Below, one piece after another: positions 32,983 to 45,223 of a DNA stretch of 64,000 nt. Numbering within the stretch: the stretch's first letter is position 1; the number at the start of each line of letters is the position of its first letter. This stretch comes from Hypomyces perniciosus (lineage: Eukaryota > Ascomycota > Sordariomycetes > Hypocreales > Hypocreaceae). Below the pieces are notes generated by a model. The model did not search any database. It saw only the letters and a list, made by a program, of their open reading frames with translations, and was not told the origin of the DNA. Location of the stretch: NCBI GenBank assembly GCA_008477525.1, contig SPDT01000007.1, positions 5,394,001 through 5,458,000 on the forward strand, written 5' to 3'. The position numbers and the translations under genes are program-made.

Positions 32983-34511
32983 TCATAAACCCGGCGCAGC
33001 AGCAGAAATCTTCCTCTTTACTAACCTTACCCATCTCCTCCGTCTCCATTCTCCCCTTCTTCCAGTTCCATCCTCGCCCTCTTCCCAGCTCGTCCTTGGC
33101 ATCATCGCTGCTGCCTTCAGTTTCCCATTGTCAGGGTGGTGATCTACCACGCCTGTTCGGTCCTCTCGCTCATTGTAGATATCGTACACCCACCTCTCGC
33201 CTTCGGTCTCGACCTCAACGCCCGTGATGATGCGCTCCTCGACCCAGTCCCTGCTCCAGAGGTCGAGCGCCCACTTCTTCTCGCTCAACTCCCAGCCCTC
33301 TGGTGGCATGACATCCTCGAAGAAGCGTGTGCCACGCGCCCGCTCGCCAGAGATGCGGGGCTGGGATAGAGGGTCGTATGGCGAAGGGCAAAATAACCAG
33401 GGCTCCCACTCGCCAGCTCCTGATGCTCGCTGAAGCTCAAAGATCTCTACTTCACGGGTCTCGGGTGCTGAGTCTAGTATCACGTCCTCGGCGATCCAGT
33501 CGTCCATCCATGTCTTGGCTTTCTCCTCTCTGGGTTGAATGTGCTCTTGACGGGTCACCGCCAACAAGCGAGTGACTGCCGGATGTCCCGAGCCGATGGT
33601 AGCCCATCCACCGAGAAGGAATACGAATCTCCACGGAATTATGTGTGCGGAAATCGTCATAATCACTCCACCCACAAAAAGAAACAGAAACACTGCTGAT
33701 GACAGTGCCTCGTTGCTGAAGTTGCTAATGGGAACCAGCAGTGCCACTACCAGATCATGCCCCTGGCTAAAATCTTCCATGCTGTTCTGCAGGTCACGCA
33801 TATTGCGGAAGAAGTCCTTGCTCAGTTCCTTGACAGGCCGCACCGTCGCCGCTGGTGCCAAGGGAGGTCCTCTCGGGGAGTAGCCCATGCCTTGCTCGCT
33901 TGACAACGTGCCCTTGGGCGGAGCCGGATGTCTTGCCAGGAACCCCGGGATGAAAGCGCCTAGCAGTATCGTGACTATTGGTAAAACGGAGAGTAAGTAT
34001 GGGTCGAGACAGACGAATGTGTAGGCGGCGAGCAGTGATAGCGTATGGGAGGGTTTGTGCCAGGAGAAGAGGCGCTCCATGCGGCCCTGGAATTGGAAAA
34101 CGACGCCAATGCGGGCGTTGAATCGACGGAAGTTGTTGGACATGGTGGTGATGTTGAAGTTCGGGCGCTGGGAGGATGCCGTGTCGTCTGCCGAGAAGGA
34201 CACGTCGGGGCCCATGCCATCGTCCGCAGGGATGACTTGCTCGAGCAGTCTGCCAGAGCATCAGCAATATGTTCGATCTGATGTTCGCGCCAATGCGGAG
34301 CCTTCAAGGGCTATGCGAACTTCTCTACTAGTCTATCTTGAATGTTTGCCCTCTCGCGGAGAGCCGCGAACCCACCCCGTAGACCAGATCGTTGAGGTGA
34401 CGCCATCGCGGGATCGAGTTCCGTTGTCGCTCTTGGAATGCGCTCTGGGGGATTTCGGTCGGGTGATTCGTCGTGGCTGGCGGCCAACATCTCGGCAGTG
34501 AAGTCGTCCAT
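32983..34511 (-). CDS. Pex24/Pex28-29 family peroxisomal membrane protein
   Basis: Exons 34511-34321 and 34249-32983 are joined in phase 2 by a 71-bp intron (GTTCGC donor, GCTGATG branch, GGCAG acceptor). They give 485 residues and the family's opening NIQDRLVEK-LLEQVIP. Four hydrophobic segments are visible: YTFVCLDPYLLSVLPIVTIL continuing into LLGAFIPGFLA, then SSAVFLFLFVGGVIMTISAH, then WRFVFLLGGWATIG. The C-terminal half has a dysferlin-type module (GWELSEKKWALDLWSRDWVE and GERWVYDIY). Members control peroxisome number and size, and act at ER-peroxisome contacts in yeast. Pex28/29 versus Pex30-32 cannot be settled here; the N-terminus favours the Pex24/28/29 branch. The start chosen is the internal ATG 34511 because the upstream frame lacks homology. 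Confidence 0.85.
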
Positions 34512-35629
34512 TTTCGCGCGAAATGGGCAAGCGCCGGTTTCATTCTGGCGTCGGTGTGATGGAAGGTTGAGGTCAGTGTTGCATGTGACATGAGTTGACG
34601 ATGATCTCACATGTGGCGTTCCGGCGCCACACTCCACACCCGCCATTTACGGTGTCCACTCCTGTACCTAGTAAACTCCCCACACATTTTCATATCATCT
34701 AAAGAGGCAATGATTTGGGCGTTTACAAATGATGAACTTATGCAGGAGCGCCGCGTAGTCAGCCTGGCTTCTCGATTACCCGACTGGAGTACTTGTAGTA
34801 TTATGTAGTAATATTGTCTAAGTCCAACTTCCTGGGATTAGATTACGGAGTGCTAGCGCCGGGTGGCTTACTCACCTAGGGGAGGAGGCCATTAGTAGTA
34901 TCACCATATGCCACCTGCAAACCTCACTTCCACAACCGTACGAAGCATTTCTAATACCATCTACCATTGAAATCCCCGACTCCGGTTCCTCGCGACCAAG
35001 ACTTATAGGTCCACATGGGTACCCAGCATCAAAATCCTGGCGGTTGTCCTCCGGTTCGTCTGTATCCAGCACGCTGGCATCAGCCTCCCGTCAAGTCGGA
35101 CGTAGTTCACCATCCCACATCCAAGTTTAACTTACGGATGCCAGCCGCTTGTACATCTGGGGGAAATGCGAATATGTTAACATACCGGGCACATCGACTA
35201 TCCATAGACCAGCGTCATCAAGCTTGGATGAAGATAATCAGCATAGTATGCCTTGGTAGGACCAAAAGGAGCAATTTATGGTGGATATAGGGAATAACAA
35301 AAAGAGTATTTAAGAGCTAAGGCTCGTGTGCGACACTTCTTCAGCTCTATCTCCCAGTATGAGGTAATCGTTCTGTACTCTGCCGCAGGTACAAAGAAGG
35401 CAGCCGTGTGGCTGTTTAATCCAGTCCCGCCATAGGCTGAGTTCAATGGCCCAAATCTCTGCATCTCGTCTGCTACCCAACTTCAACTCACTGGCTCAAC
35501 AACTTGAATCCGTGGCCAGAAAATCTGTCCTATGAACCCTCATTCTACCCGATCATCCAGTCCCCAGAAACTCCACTCGTACAGCAACTAAGGCTTCCGG
35601 CCTCCACCCACAAGTCATCACTTACGACA
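34512..35629. other. Intergenic region
   Basis: Divergent spacer between the peroxin and the decayed NLR-like gene; only short frames and one GATTACGGAGTG word near 34838. Confidence 0.4.
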
Positions 35630-37953
35630 ATGTCGGGCTTCAATATCATGAGTGCTGTCACAATTCCGGTGCAGTTACTCGAACAAGGGGCTACGATCAT
35701 TAAGCTGGTCAAAGCTGTGGTTGATCAAATTCAGGATGCCCCGGATCAGATACGACAGCGGATTGAGCGCCTTGAGAGTCTGAGGTCCATCGCGCAGCGA
35801 ATACAGGAGACAAAGTCTTTACAAACCTCCGAAGTTGAGGCGATCCTCATTCGATGTAACGTCCATGCTCAGGCATTGCAGTCGCGCCTAGAGGCGATCG
35901 CACCCGAGAGCGACGATCAGCTGGGAATGAAGACTTGGAAGGCTCTTGTGGCCTTAAAGAAGAGGAGAAGATCCTTAAGCTTTTTGAGGCACTGGATCAA
36001 GAATGCACCTTGCTGGCTACTCATATTGGTAGTCTCAACTTGTAAGTACAGCATTCCGTGATGACCAAGAGTGGTTTAGTAATAAGTCGTCCAAAGGGAG
36101 AAGGGTGAAGCTATCACCGAAACGATGCAAGCCGGATTTTCGTCCCTCAAAGCCAAACTCGAGGCCAATTCCCAGGCAGCCGATCTTAGCCCAGAACAAA
36201 AATGTCTCAATGCACTGTTTATCACGGACCCCTCAAATGATCGCTCCGGGCTCATCACCGCAAAGGAAGACATTGTACCAGGTACTTGCGATTGGATTAT
36301 ACAGAAAAAAGAGTTCGTCAAATGGCAGGCATCCAATGATGGGATTCTCTGGACTGGAGATATGAAGAGACTATGCAGTCATTTGGCGGCATGCCACATG
36401 TTGCTGCCAAATGTCAGTTGCCCATTATGATGCAGCGAATTCTTGATGAAGGGTGCAACATGCGGTACATAAGGGGTTTATTTGCATTGGATGCCAAGTC
36501 GACATTGGATTGTTGGAAAAGCACGCCTCTTCATGTGGTCGCCGAAAATGGCAACCTCTCGTCGAGATGCTTGTTAGGAACGGTGCGCATCTTAACACCA
36601 GGGATGAGTGGGGATGTACGCCGCTGTATCTCGCTGCACAATATGGTCACGGGGAGGTCATCAAATATCTCCTGGAGTCTGGAGCAGACGTCAACAGGGG
36701 AAGAGAATACTGGTGGCCCTTGGAGGCCGCAGTTGAGTCTAACCATATCGAAGTGGTTAAGCTGTTGGTTAAATGGAAGCCTGCCGTCAACGCTGATATT
36801 CTGAAGGCAGCTATATGTTCTGAAGATCAGACATGCGCTCTGCTTCTAGAATATTGCGCGAAGCGATATCACAGTAAACCCACTGTGCTTCGGAATATGG
36901 TCATATTTCCTGGTGGGTCCACCGCGCTCCACGTTGCCAGCCAAGAAGGGAACCTGCAGGCGATGCGCCTACTCTTGGATCAAAAAATGGGGGCTTGACT
37001 TAAACCAAAGGGATGAGGATGGAGATACACCTCTTCATTATGCAGCCGAACGCGGTAATCTTGAGACGGCCCAACTACTTCTTGCGCAGGCCGGTATAGA
37101 CCCCAACCCGGTAAACAGCAAGGGCTGGACTCCGTTGTACCTGGCGCTCAGTCGTGGCAAGGCCAGAATTGTCCGACTCTTGGTAGAGGAATGGCATGTA
37201 CCACTCCCGAAACCCACTGAGGACAACTTTTTGAACGCAGTATACCTTCCGATACTGTATTGGTGTGAGGAAGATGCTATAGAAACAGTCCAACTCCTCA
37301 TTAAAGAGCTCGGGGCCGACTCACAACTCCGAATACCGAATGAGAGACGCCCTGAACGTCGTCGCTGCCACATCAGCCATTATAAGAGACTATCGTGGGC
37401 ATCGCTCCAAAACCCCTGCCAGGAAATACCATTGTCTCTCGCTATACAACAAGGCCATAGGAAACTTGTTGAATTCTTCTTATCTGAGTGTAATGTTGAC
37501 CCTAATGCGACTTGTCGAGGTTGCGATGGCGCAAAACCTTTGCATGTCGCCGCACAAACATTAAGTGCGGATATCGTCAGCACCTTGATAACCAAATGGG
37601 GAGCCAACGTCAACAGTTTAGACGATCAGCAGCGAACACCACTACATTCAGTGGCTGTCCTATCTCGCCACTTTTCTCACATAGATGATGATCAAAGACG
37701 GAATTTAGGCAGCATTATTCGGACTTTGTTGAAGGCCGGCGTGCAAATCTCATTGAAGGATACCAACGGCCTTACGGCCTGGGACCTTTTCACATCGAAT
37801 AAACATCTCTTGGGGAAATATTCAGCGATTCTATGGAGGATGGGAAGTCGATTTATTGGCCCATTATATGATTTTGATTCATCGGAACATAACAAGGAGG
37901 ACCTTGGGCAGCTATTCGACAACTTTGTCGCGAAGTATTATCGAAACACTTAA
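35630..37953 (+). pseudogene. Decayed NLR-like (NACHT/ankyrin) gene, NTPase core missing, several frameshifts
   Basis: The N-terminal part resembles the helical domain found before NACHT in fungal NLR-like proteins (MSGFNIMSAVTIPVQ and LLEQGATIIKLVKAVVDQIQ). The linker FITDPSNDRSGLITAKEDIV with DWIIQKKEFVKWQ is that which precedes the Walker A loop. After SNDGILW the expected GxPGxGKT segment is absent, and the sequence passes directly towards ankyrin repeats. These give about eight units, such as TPLHYAAERGNLETAQLLL. Frame breaks occur near 35957 (one base missing), near 36360-36440 (the deletion joint), near 36554 (one base missing) and near 36988 (AAAAAA where AAAAA fits). An intron lies near 36029-36086. 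Without the NTPase core this cannot act as a signal-switching NLR. Any remaining ankyrin product would start inside. Confidence 0.75.
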
Positions 37954-40593
37954 ATCACGTTATAAAGTATGAATGGCAAATATCGCAAGTCCAAATTAAT
38001 ACTTGCTTCACCGATTGGCTGGAAATAAACCCTGAGTTGACCGAAAAGCACGTCTAGAGCGTTGAATAATATAGGCCAGAACCGAGGACCGCGGACCGCA
38101 GACCGCAGTTCAGACCCGAGAGTTTGTGTCTTGAATATCACGCCCACCAAGAAGTCACAGCCCTCTCATTCTTTCATGATATGTGCTGTGCGCGTGACGA
38201 TGAAGTAACCGCCTCCATCAAAGGAAGTCAAACTCCGGCATAAACATCCGTGCACAGGGTTATGGATTGCATCTTACTACTGGAGATATCATGGCGCAAT
38301 CAGGCTGACGATATGTATATTCGACCAGTTAGGGCTCCAGTACTTACCAAGTACCATTGGGTTATTACGGTATCAATTCCGCAGATACGGAGTTGATTGG
38401 CCTTGATGGCATGCTCCAAACCCCATCCACGTGGTCGTACATCATCCGTCCATCAGAAGGTCCAAATCATCACCACACTCAGTAACTGAGGTGCCATTGG
38501 AGGACGATCAGCCCATCATCGCGGGTCTTCTGGGAGGCAATACGGGGTGCATGTAGCAGTCTTTTTATTCTTCACGGCCTTGGGTAGGAAAACGACAACA
38601 CGTGGGAGAAATGTCGAGGATATAGGGTAGCTACCTACTCAACAATGCACACATCACCCAACATGCAATCGGCACTATGCCCGGAAGGTCAAGGCGGTCT
38701 GCTCACCGCATTCAGTATGCAGATGGAGTGTATTTCAGTGGTCAAGACGGATGTTGTTGTTCTCCATAGTGATACGTGGCGGATCGTTCACGATGAGGGA
38801 CGTGGAGAGGCGCACCGCTGTTGGCGGAATCCGTGGTGATGCCAATTTTGGCGTCTTCCGGGCAATAAGAAGACGGACAATTGGCTGAGAGGATGCACAG
38901 AACGAGCGACATATGCAATTATCATCCGAACCTGGGCATTAAAATGGGTAAGGTTGCCGTCTTTGTCTGTAGCGTCGTCTCGAACAAGGGAGCTGAGGTG
39001 CACCCAAACAATACCCAAGCTACCCATAGCTAGCTGGCTGGATCAATCACACAAGGGCCTCGGACTCCACGAACCGTACCTGCAGGACCCAGCGCGCAGG
39101 ACCAATCACCCGGAGGCCATGTCGGGCTCTTGAGCGTCTCATTGGCGTGTGGCAATGGGGTTGAACCGTGGTCGCTTTCTGGTTGACTCTCGACTGCATT
39201 GACCGGCTTTCCAAAAAGGGGTTGGCAACATCAACAAAACACAGCAGAAGCCCATCTCTGCCCGAGCTGTGCAGACGCTGCAGCAACAGCGAAGTAGATC
39301 GCCCGAACGTCAGCGATTAGCTAGCTGCTTGCCAGGTGCTCTTACTGCCGAGATACGTGGTCGCATGTCAGTAGACAAGGGAACGATAGATGGACTACAT
39401 GAACCGCGCGTGGTCCTATCGACTATCGACCAGCGTGATAATGGTGATGAGGAGGATCAAATCACGTAGATAACCGACGCAGCCGCCTTTGAGGTGAAGC
39501 CGGATATTGGGCACGTCCTCATGGAATGACGGAATAGCTCGAGTGAAAGTTGCATATTATTGGAAGTAGTATCACTGGTATTAATCGGCATTAAACGAGG
39601 GGCGACGCAGATGAGGATAATCAAAGTATCTGCTTTCACAAACGGCAGAACATCTACTTCATACTTCGTACTATGCAAAGGGGAAAATCCGAAGAAAAAA
39701 GCTAAAGAGGAACTAGTCGACATTGTCAAGGACACTACGGAAGGGCTTGCATTGTAGTACTACTTCGTACGTGGTCTTTTTGACTTTTCCCAGCCCGTTC
39801 TTTTTCATCATGTGGATGTGATACAGATACATATTAATATGATAAAATAGCAGGAGGCTGTCCGTCCCCCCCCTGAGAAGTACCTGGTCGCACGCTACCC
39901 CAAACCCCAGCAAAAACAGATATTCCGCACCTGTCACTAGCTGAAATAGTCCTGTCAAAACTCCCACAACTTGTCACATTCTTGTACCAGTACTTCTTCA
40001 GCTGTCTCTGACGCTCTTCACACAGCTTCTCGCAACGTCAGCTATCACGCGCGGTCCACATCGCCAGGTACCGGAACCTCTCCACCCATGCACACACACT
40101 CAAGTGGCAGTCTTCATTTCTGCCGGCCAGTATACGAGAGGCACAGTGCACTAACCCGCTTAGCGACTACGCTGAAAGTGATCCAAGGCCCCGTGGACCT
40201 GACCGACCCTCTGCAGCAGCCCAGGCCTGTTGCCCGCCCAATCCACTGAAAGTGCGGCCCCCGAATCTCGAAAAACAACGACCTGCTGGACTTCTTCGTC
40301 TTCAAAAGCAACCAACCCCTTTCGCTCCACCATCGCCATCGCCTTGTTCGCATCCCTGGGAGAGGCAGGCTCCTGCCCGTTGGCGTCTCGCGAGCTTCTC
40401 ATTCGGATCCGCAGCTGCCCTCGCAGACAGAAGAGCCGAGTCCGTTGGTCGGAATGAGGTAGCCGTTCGAATGTACTCAGCTCCCTGACCGGACTGAGCC
40501 GTGAGAGACGCTGTCCCAGTGACCGACCCTATTCGTGAAGAAGAAGCAGCAGCACCACATCGACCGTCTCGCTTGTCAGGCTGCTCAAACTCT
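37954..40593. other. Gene-free intergenic region
   Basis: About 2.6 kb with short unsupported frames. Words of the TACTTCGTAC type occur near 39660 and 39765. The last 600 bp is the likely promoter and leader of the Pom1-like kinase. Confidence 0.45.
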
Positions 40594-43500
40594 ATGACCC
40601 TGAGGCACAAGGCAACTGCTGGGCCTCGACCAGCAAACTCGTCTCCAACTCACCTGTAAGTCATCCAACCCCCATTGCTTGCTTGCTTTGATGGGAAAGG
40701 AGACGGCTGACACCAGGAATAGAACCAACATAGGATCCAATCGTGTACCGCCATCGTCTTCGAGCACCGCCAGCTTGGCCTCCAACTCCCCAATGCTCAG
40801 CGCAGCCTCCTCCAGCAATCATTCGCTCTTTTCCTTTGGTCGAAATGGAGAAACCGGTCAGCCAGAACAGCCCGCCACCACCGTTACCGGACCCTACGAT
40901 TTCCTGCCGTCCGTGAGCTTCGACGACCTGCACACCAGTATCGAGTCTGCCTCTAGCGACTTCAAATTGACACATTTCCCTTCACCGACGGGATCACGAA
41001 GCGACCTTGAGTCGACCTCAGGCATGGCTGAAAAGAAACTCCCCGAAAAGTCGGCTGGCACATCGTATGGCGGCACCACGCGTATCTCGGCCGCGTCCAG
41101 TCGACCTGCCAGGTCCGGCTCGATTCTGCGCAGGCCGAGCACTGCCGGCAGACAGCCTAGCAGCTCGTCTATTGTCTCCACTGCATCCGCTTCCATGGAT
41201 GCTTCGACGGCGACAGTGGGAATGCGAAGTCGTCGTCAGAGCCACTATCCTCCGGTTTCCAACACTAACGTCGCTGCAAAGCCCCCACGAAAGTCGATTG
41301 GCCCTGGTGTGATTACTGATTCGGAGTCTCTTGTGCGAACACCCTCAAAGAGGCGTCCTAGTTTGTTTTCCAATAGAGGTGGCGACTCTACTAGGACATC
41401 GATTGATGGTGCTGATGCCACCCGCCACATGGTTGGCTCACGATCTGTCAAAGCAAAGTCGGTGCAACAGTCCCCGATGCTCAGTCAAACAAACATACTA
41501 GGTGGTAGTACACTCACACCGGAGCAAACCCGTATGTCGGCGATTGCTTCCAAATCGCCCCGTCCAGGAGGAAAGGGCATGACGCCGTCGTCAGGGAAGC
41601 GGACATCCGTCATGCCTGGAGGTCACAGTGTGACGCACGCGACTGGACTTGGAGCCAGAACTATAAGCCCAACTGATACAAGAAGAATGAAGCGCATGTC
41701 CCTGATGCCACAGTCAACGAGCATGAGCCAGGTTACAAGTGTCCCACCGCCACCACCAGTCTCAATGGAGATGCGAGCCGACTCTAGATCACCATCGATG
41801 ATTCCAAGGAAGGCGTCTGGGACGCCTTCATCTTCCCGGACCACACCGGACATTAGCAGGAAGTCTTACAGCTCTGGGTTGTCAGTCGGTTCTACGATAA
41901 GCTTCAACACCGTTAGGACATCGACTGGTTCTTTACAACCGCGGTTATCGCAGTCATCCTCTACGTCACGGCTCCCTGCCCCCAAACATACCACTATACA
42001 CAGCTCCTTGGCCACGGAGGACGAAGAAGATGTGCCTCCTGTTCCTGCCATACCCAAAGCATACGAATCTCCAAAGGAAACCCCTGCCGAGACCTACTTT
42101 TTGGCAAAGAAGAAGTCCAGCTTAAGCACTCTTGATGGTACCAGCATCCATACTAATTCTACGGGAAGTATTTCGATGCCTATTCATCCAGAGCCTACAA
42201 AGCTTCAGCGCAAGCCGAGTACCAGGAAAAGCTCATATGTACCCGCGACCATCGTTGAAGATGAGAAGAATTGCATTCAAAGCAAGAAGAGCCTTGAACC
42301 GTTAAGACTTCCACCGCTCAACCTCGGTCCTCTGAGCATTCCCACAGCCGCCAAGGTAGCTGCGTTGCAGGGACAGAAGAAGGTTGACCGAAGCTTGAGC
42401 CCACCTCCCACACGCCAAATTCCCAAAACACCAACAACGCCTATGACGGCATCAAAGAGCGCCTTCTTCTCGAAAAGTCGCTACGATGAAACGATCGAAC
42501 TTCCATCGCTCAGGAGCAGCACCTCTGCTCACCATACTCACCGCATGACCCCTACCCCCCCAGAGGCAAGCTCTTCAGAGGAATCTTCTCTGGTGCTGAA
42601 GGATATGGACCACAAAGCAAACATGTCGCCATTCTTGTCGTCCTCTGTTCCCAAGACTGGCACTCATCATGGGTATCTGAAACGATCCAAAACAGGGGGT
42701 GACTTCGCCACTGTAACAGGCTCCATCTTTGAGGAAAAGACACCACAAAAGCCTGTTGGACCTAGGCCACCAAATACGGACAAGCCGGTCCCCAAATCTC
42801 CCCCACCTATCCCACCGCCCGAAGAGCCCCGGACTCCATCCTCAATGAACTCATTGAGAAGAAAACTTAGTATGTCGTGGAGGCGGGGCAATTCTAAGAG
42901 TGGCATTGTTGTACCGGCAGACATCCTGGACAAGGTGAACGGACAACAAAGCACAAAATTAGAAAGCATGCCACCACCTCGGATACCAACTTCAGCGACA
43001 TTGAATTCTTTGTCTAGCGCCAAACAATCCAGTCAAAGCCCGTCGACAAACCAGACTGCCGGATACCTTGAGTCTAGGAGAAGAAAGAGCTCTGCCGCAA
43101 GCTTAAGTAACTTCGTTTCCCACGACAGAGCAAAGAGCGATGTCGTTGATGTTACTATGCCTGCGACTCGCAACCCATCAGTCATGAACAAACTCATGAG
43201 ACCAAAGACTTCTTCGAGCACCATGCAGAATGCAACTTCCTGGACTGCTGAGCTCGACAAGGATGATTTGTTGGCGGAGGAGGAAATGCGGAAGTTGGGA
43301 TCTCGCCGCAAGGAGACGGAGATTGCGGCGAGAACTCTTGATGCCCTGAGGAAGAGAGCTACACCAAAGGAGCGGGTCGGTTTTCAAGATGCCATTCGCA
43401 TTGCCATGTTGAACATTTATGAGCGAGGTGAGATTGTCGATTACAATGATGTGTACTTCTGCGGTACACAGAATGCCCACAAGGTGGTGGGGGATTTGCA

Positions 43501-44912
43501 ATCGGATTTGCCCAACTTTGGCTACGACGACGAACGCGGAGACTACGCGATCGTTATTGGCGATCACCTTGCTTATCGGTACGAGATCATCGATGTTCTT
43601 GGAAAAGGAAGCTTTGGACAGGTTGTTCGATGTATCGACCATAAACTCGGAGTTCTCGTTGCTGTCAAGATCATCAGGAACAAGAAACGATTCCATCAGC
43701 AAGCTCTTGTGGAGGTCAACATTCTGCAAAAGCTTCGCGAATGGGTAGGTGGCAGAAAATATCCCTGACAAAAGTAAAGATAAACAAATCGGACTGACAT
43801 TCTCGCAGGATCCTAAGAATAAGCATAGCATGGTGAACTTCACCCAAAGCTTCTACTTCCGTGGTCATCTTTGCATCTCGACGGAGCTCTTGGATATGAA
43901 CCTCTATGAGTTTATCAAGGCACACTCGTTCCGGGGCTTCTCATTGCGAATCATTCGACGTTTCACCAAGCAGATGCTCAGCTCCCTGATTTTGCTTAAA
44001 CAGCACAAAGTGATTCACTGTGACCTCAAGCCTGAAAATATCCTACTGCGTCATCCTCTGCATGCGGAGATCAAAGTCATCGACTTTGGCTCTAGCTGTT
44101 TTGAGAGTGAGAAGGTTTATACTTACATCCAATCTCGGTTTTATCGGTCACCAGAAGTGATCTTGGGTATGACTTATGGTATGCCCATTGACATGTGGAG
44201 TGTGGGCTGCATTCTCGCCGAATTGTATACGGGAGTTCCCATCTTCCCTGGTGAAAACGAGCAAGAACAACTAGCCTGTATCATGGAGGTCTTTGGTCCT
44301 CCAGAGAAGCACCTGATCGAGAAGAGCACGAGGAAGAAGCTCTTCTTTGACTCTAATGGCAAGCCCCGACTCACGGTTTCGTCCAAGGGTCGAAGGCGGC
44401 GACCATCCTCCAAAACGTTGCAGCAGGTTTTGAAATGTGACGACGAGGTGTTTGTGGACTTCCTCGCTCGCTGCCTGCGGTGGGACCCTGATCGGCGACT
44501 GAAGCCCGAGGAGGCGATACGACATGAGTTCATCACTGGGGTAAAGTTACCGGCACCTGTTCCCCGTGTACCGATGCGTGATTCCTCACCAGTGAGGCGC
44601 CACAATACTATTTCGGTGCCTCGCCCCCTGCCGGATCCGCCGGGAGGCATCGGGAAGCTAACCACGTCTGCATCCTTGCGTTCCGGCGTTAGCCCTCATA
44701 AGCCGGTATCTGGCGCCACCAGAAGGGTCTCGGGAGCCACGGCAGCCACAACAGCCAGCCTCAACAGGCGAACAAGTGCTGGGACAATGGTAGGGGGTGT
44801 GGGGGCCACATCCAGTACCAGCAGTCTGCCTCGCGCAGCCGGCCGAACCGCAAGCGGGCGACAGGACATTGCCGCGGCAGGCGCCACGGCGGCTATGAAT
44901 CGACGATCTTAG
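40594..44912 (+). CDS. pom1: Pom1-type DYRK protein kinase
   Basis: Three exons (40594-40655, 40717-43744, 43809-44912) give about 1397 residues. Intron 1 (GTAAGT, GGCTGACA branch, CCAG) adds a 20-codon first exon beginning MTLRHKATAG. Intron 2 (GTAGGT, GGACTGACAT, CGCAG) lies inside the kinase domain. Some 950 residues of Ser/Pro/Arg-rich disorder precede the domain (about 976-1275). Its motifs are GKGSFGQVV, AVKII, HCDLKPEN with Asp1102, DFGSSC, and the DYRK activation loop YTYIQSRFYRSPEV, whose second tyrosine-like position is autophosphorylated in the family. In fission yeast Pom1 forms cortical gradients setting cell polarity and size. In filamentous fungi homologues act in polarity and septum placement. 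The C-terminal tail is basic and Ala/Thr-rich. Confidence 0.92.
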
Positions 44913-45202
44913 AAAGCTTCGAGTTACTCGAGGTGTATACGAATAAAAAACATGTTGGGAGTTTAGAGGGTCATTAGCATTTTACAGTGATGATCATGAT
45001 GACTCATTGGTTATTCGATGCTTTTTATATCAAGATGAGACGAGATTATATGTCACCGCGTGTGACCAAGCTAGCAGGCAAGCAAAAGACGGTTGTTGCC
45101 CTGGTCTCTCCTTCTGGGAAGTATATATAGAGTGAAAGGGAGGCAGAGACGGGGGGGTGGATGGAGACTGTGTGAGATGAACAAAGGGGATGTGGCTTGA
45201 AC

Positions 45203-45223
45203 GAAGAAGAAGAAGAAGAAGAA
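45203..45223. repeat. (GAA)7 microsatellite
   Basis: Seven tandem GAA units downstream of the kinase gene. Confidence 0.9.
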
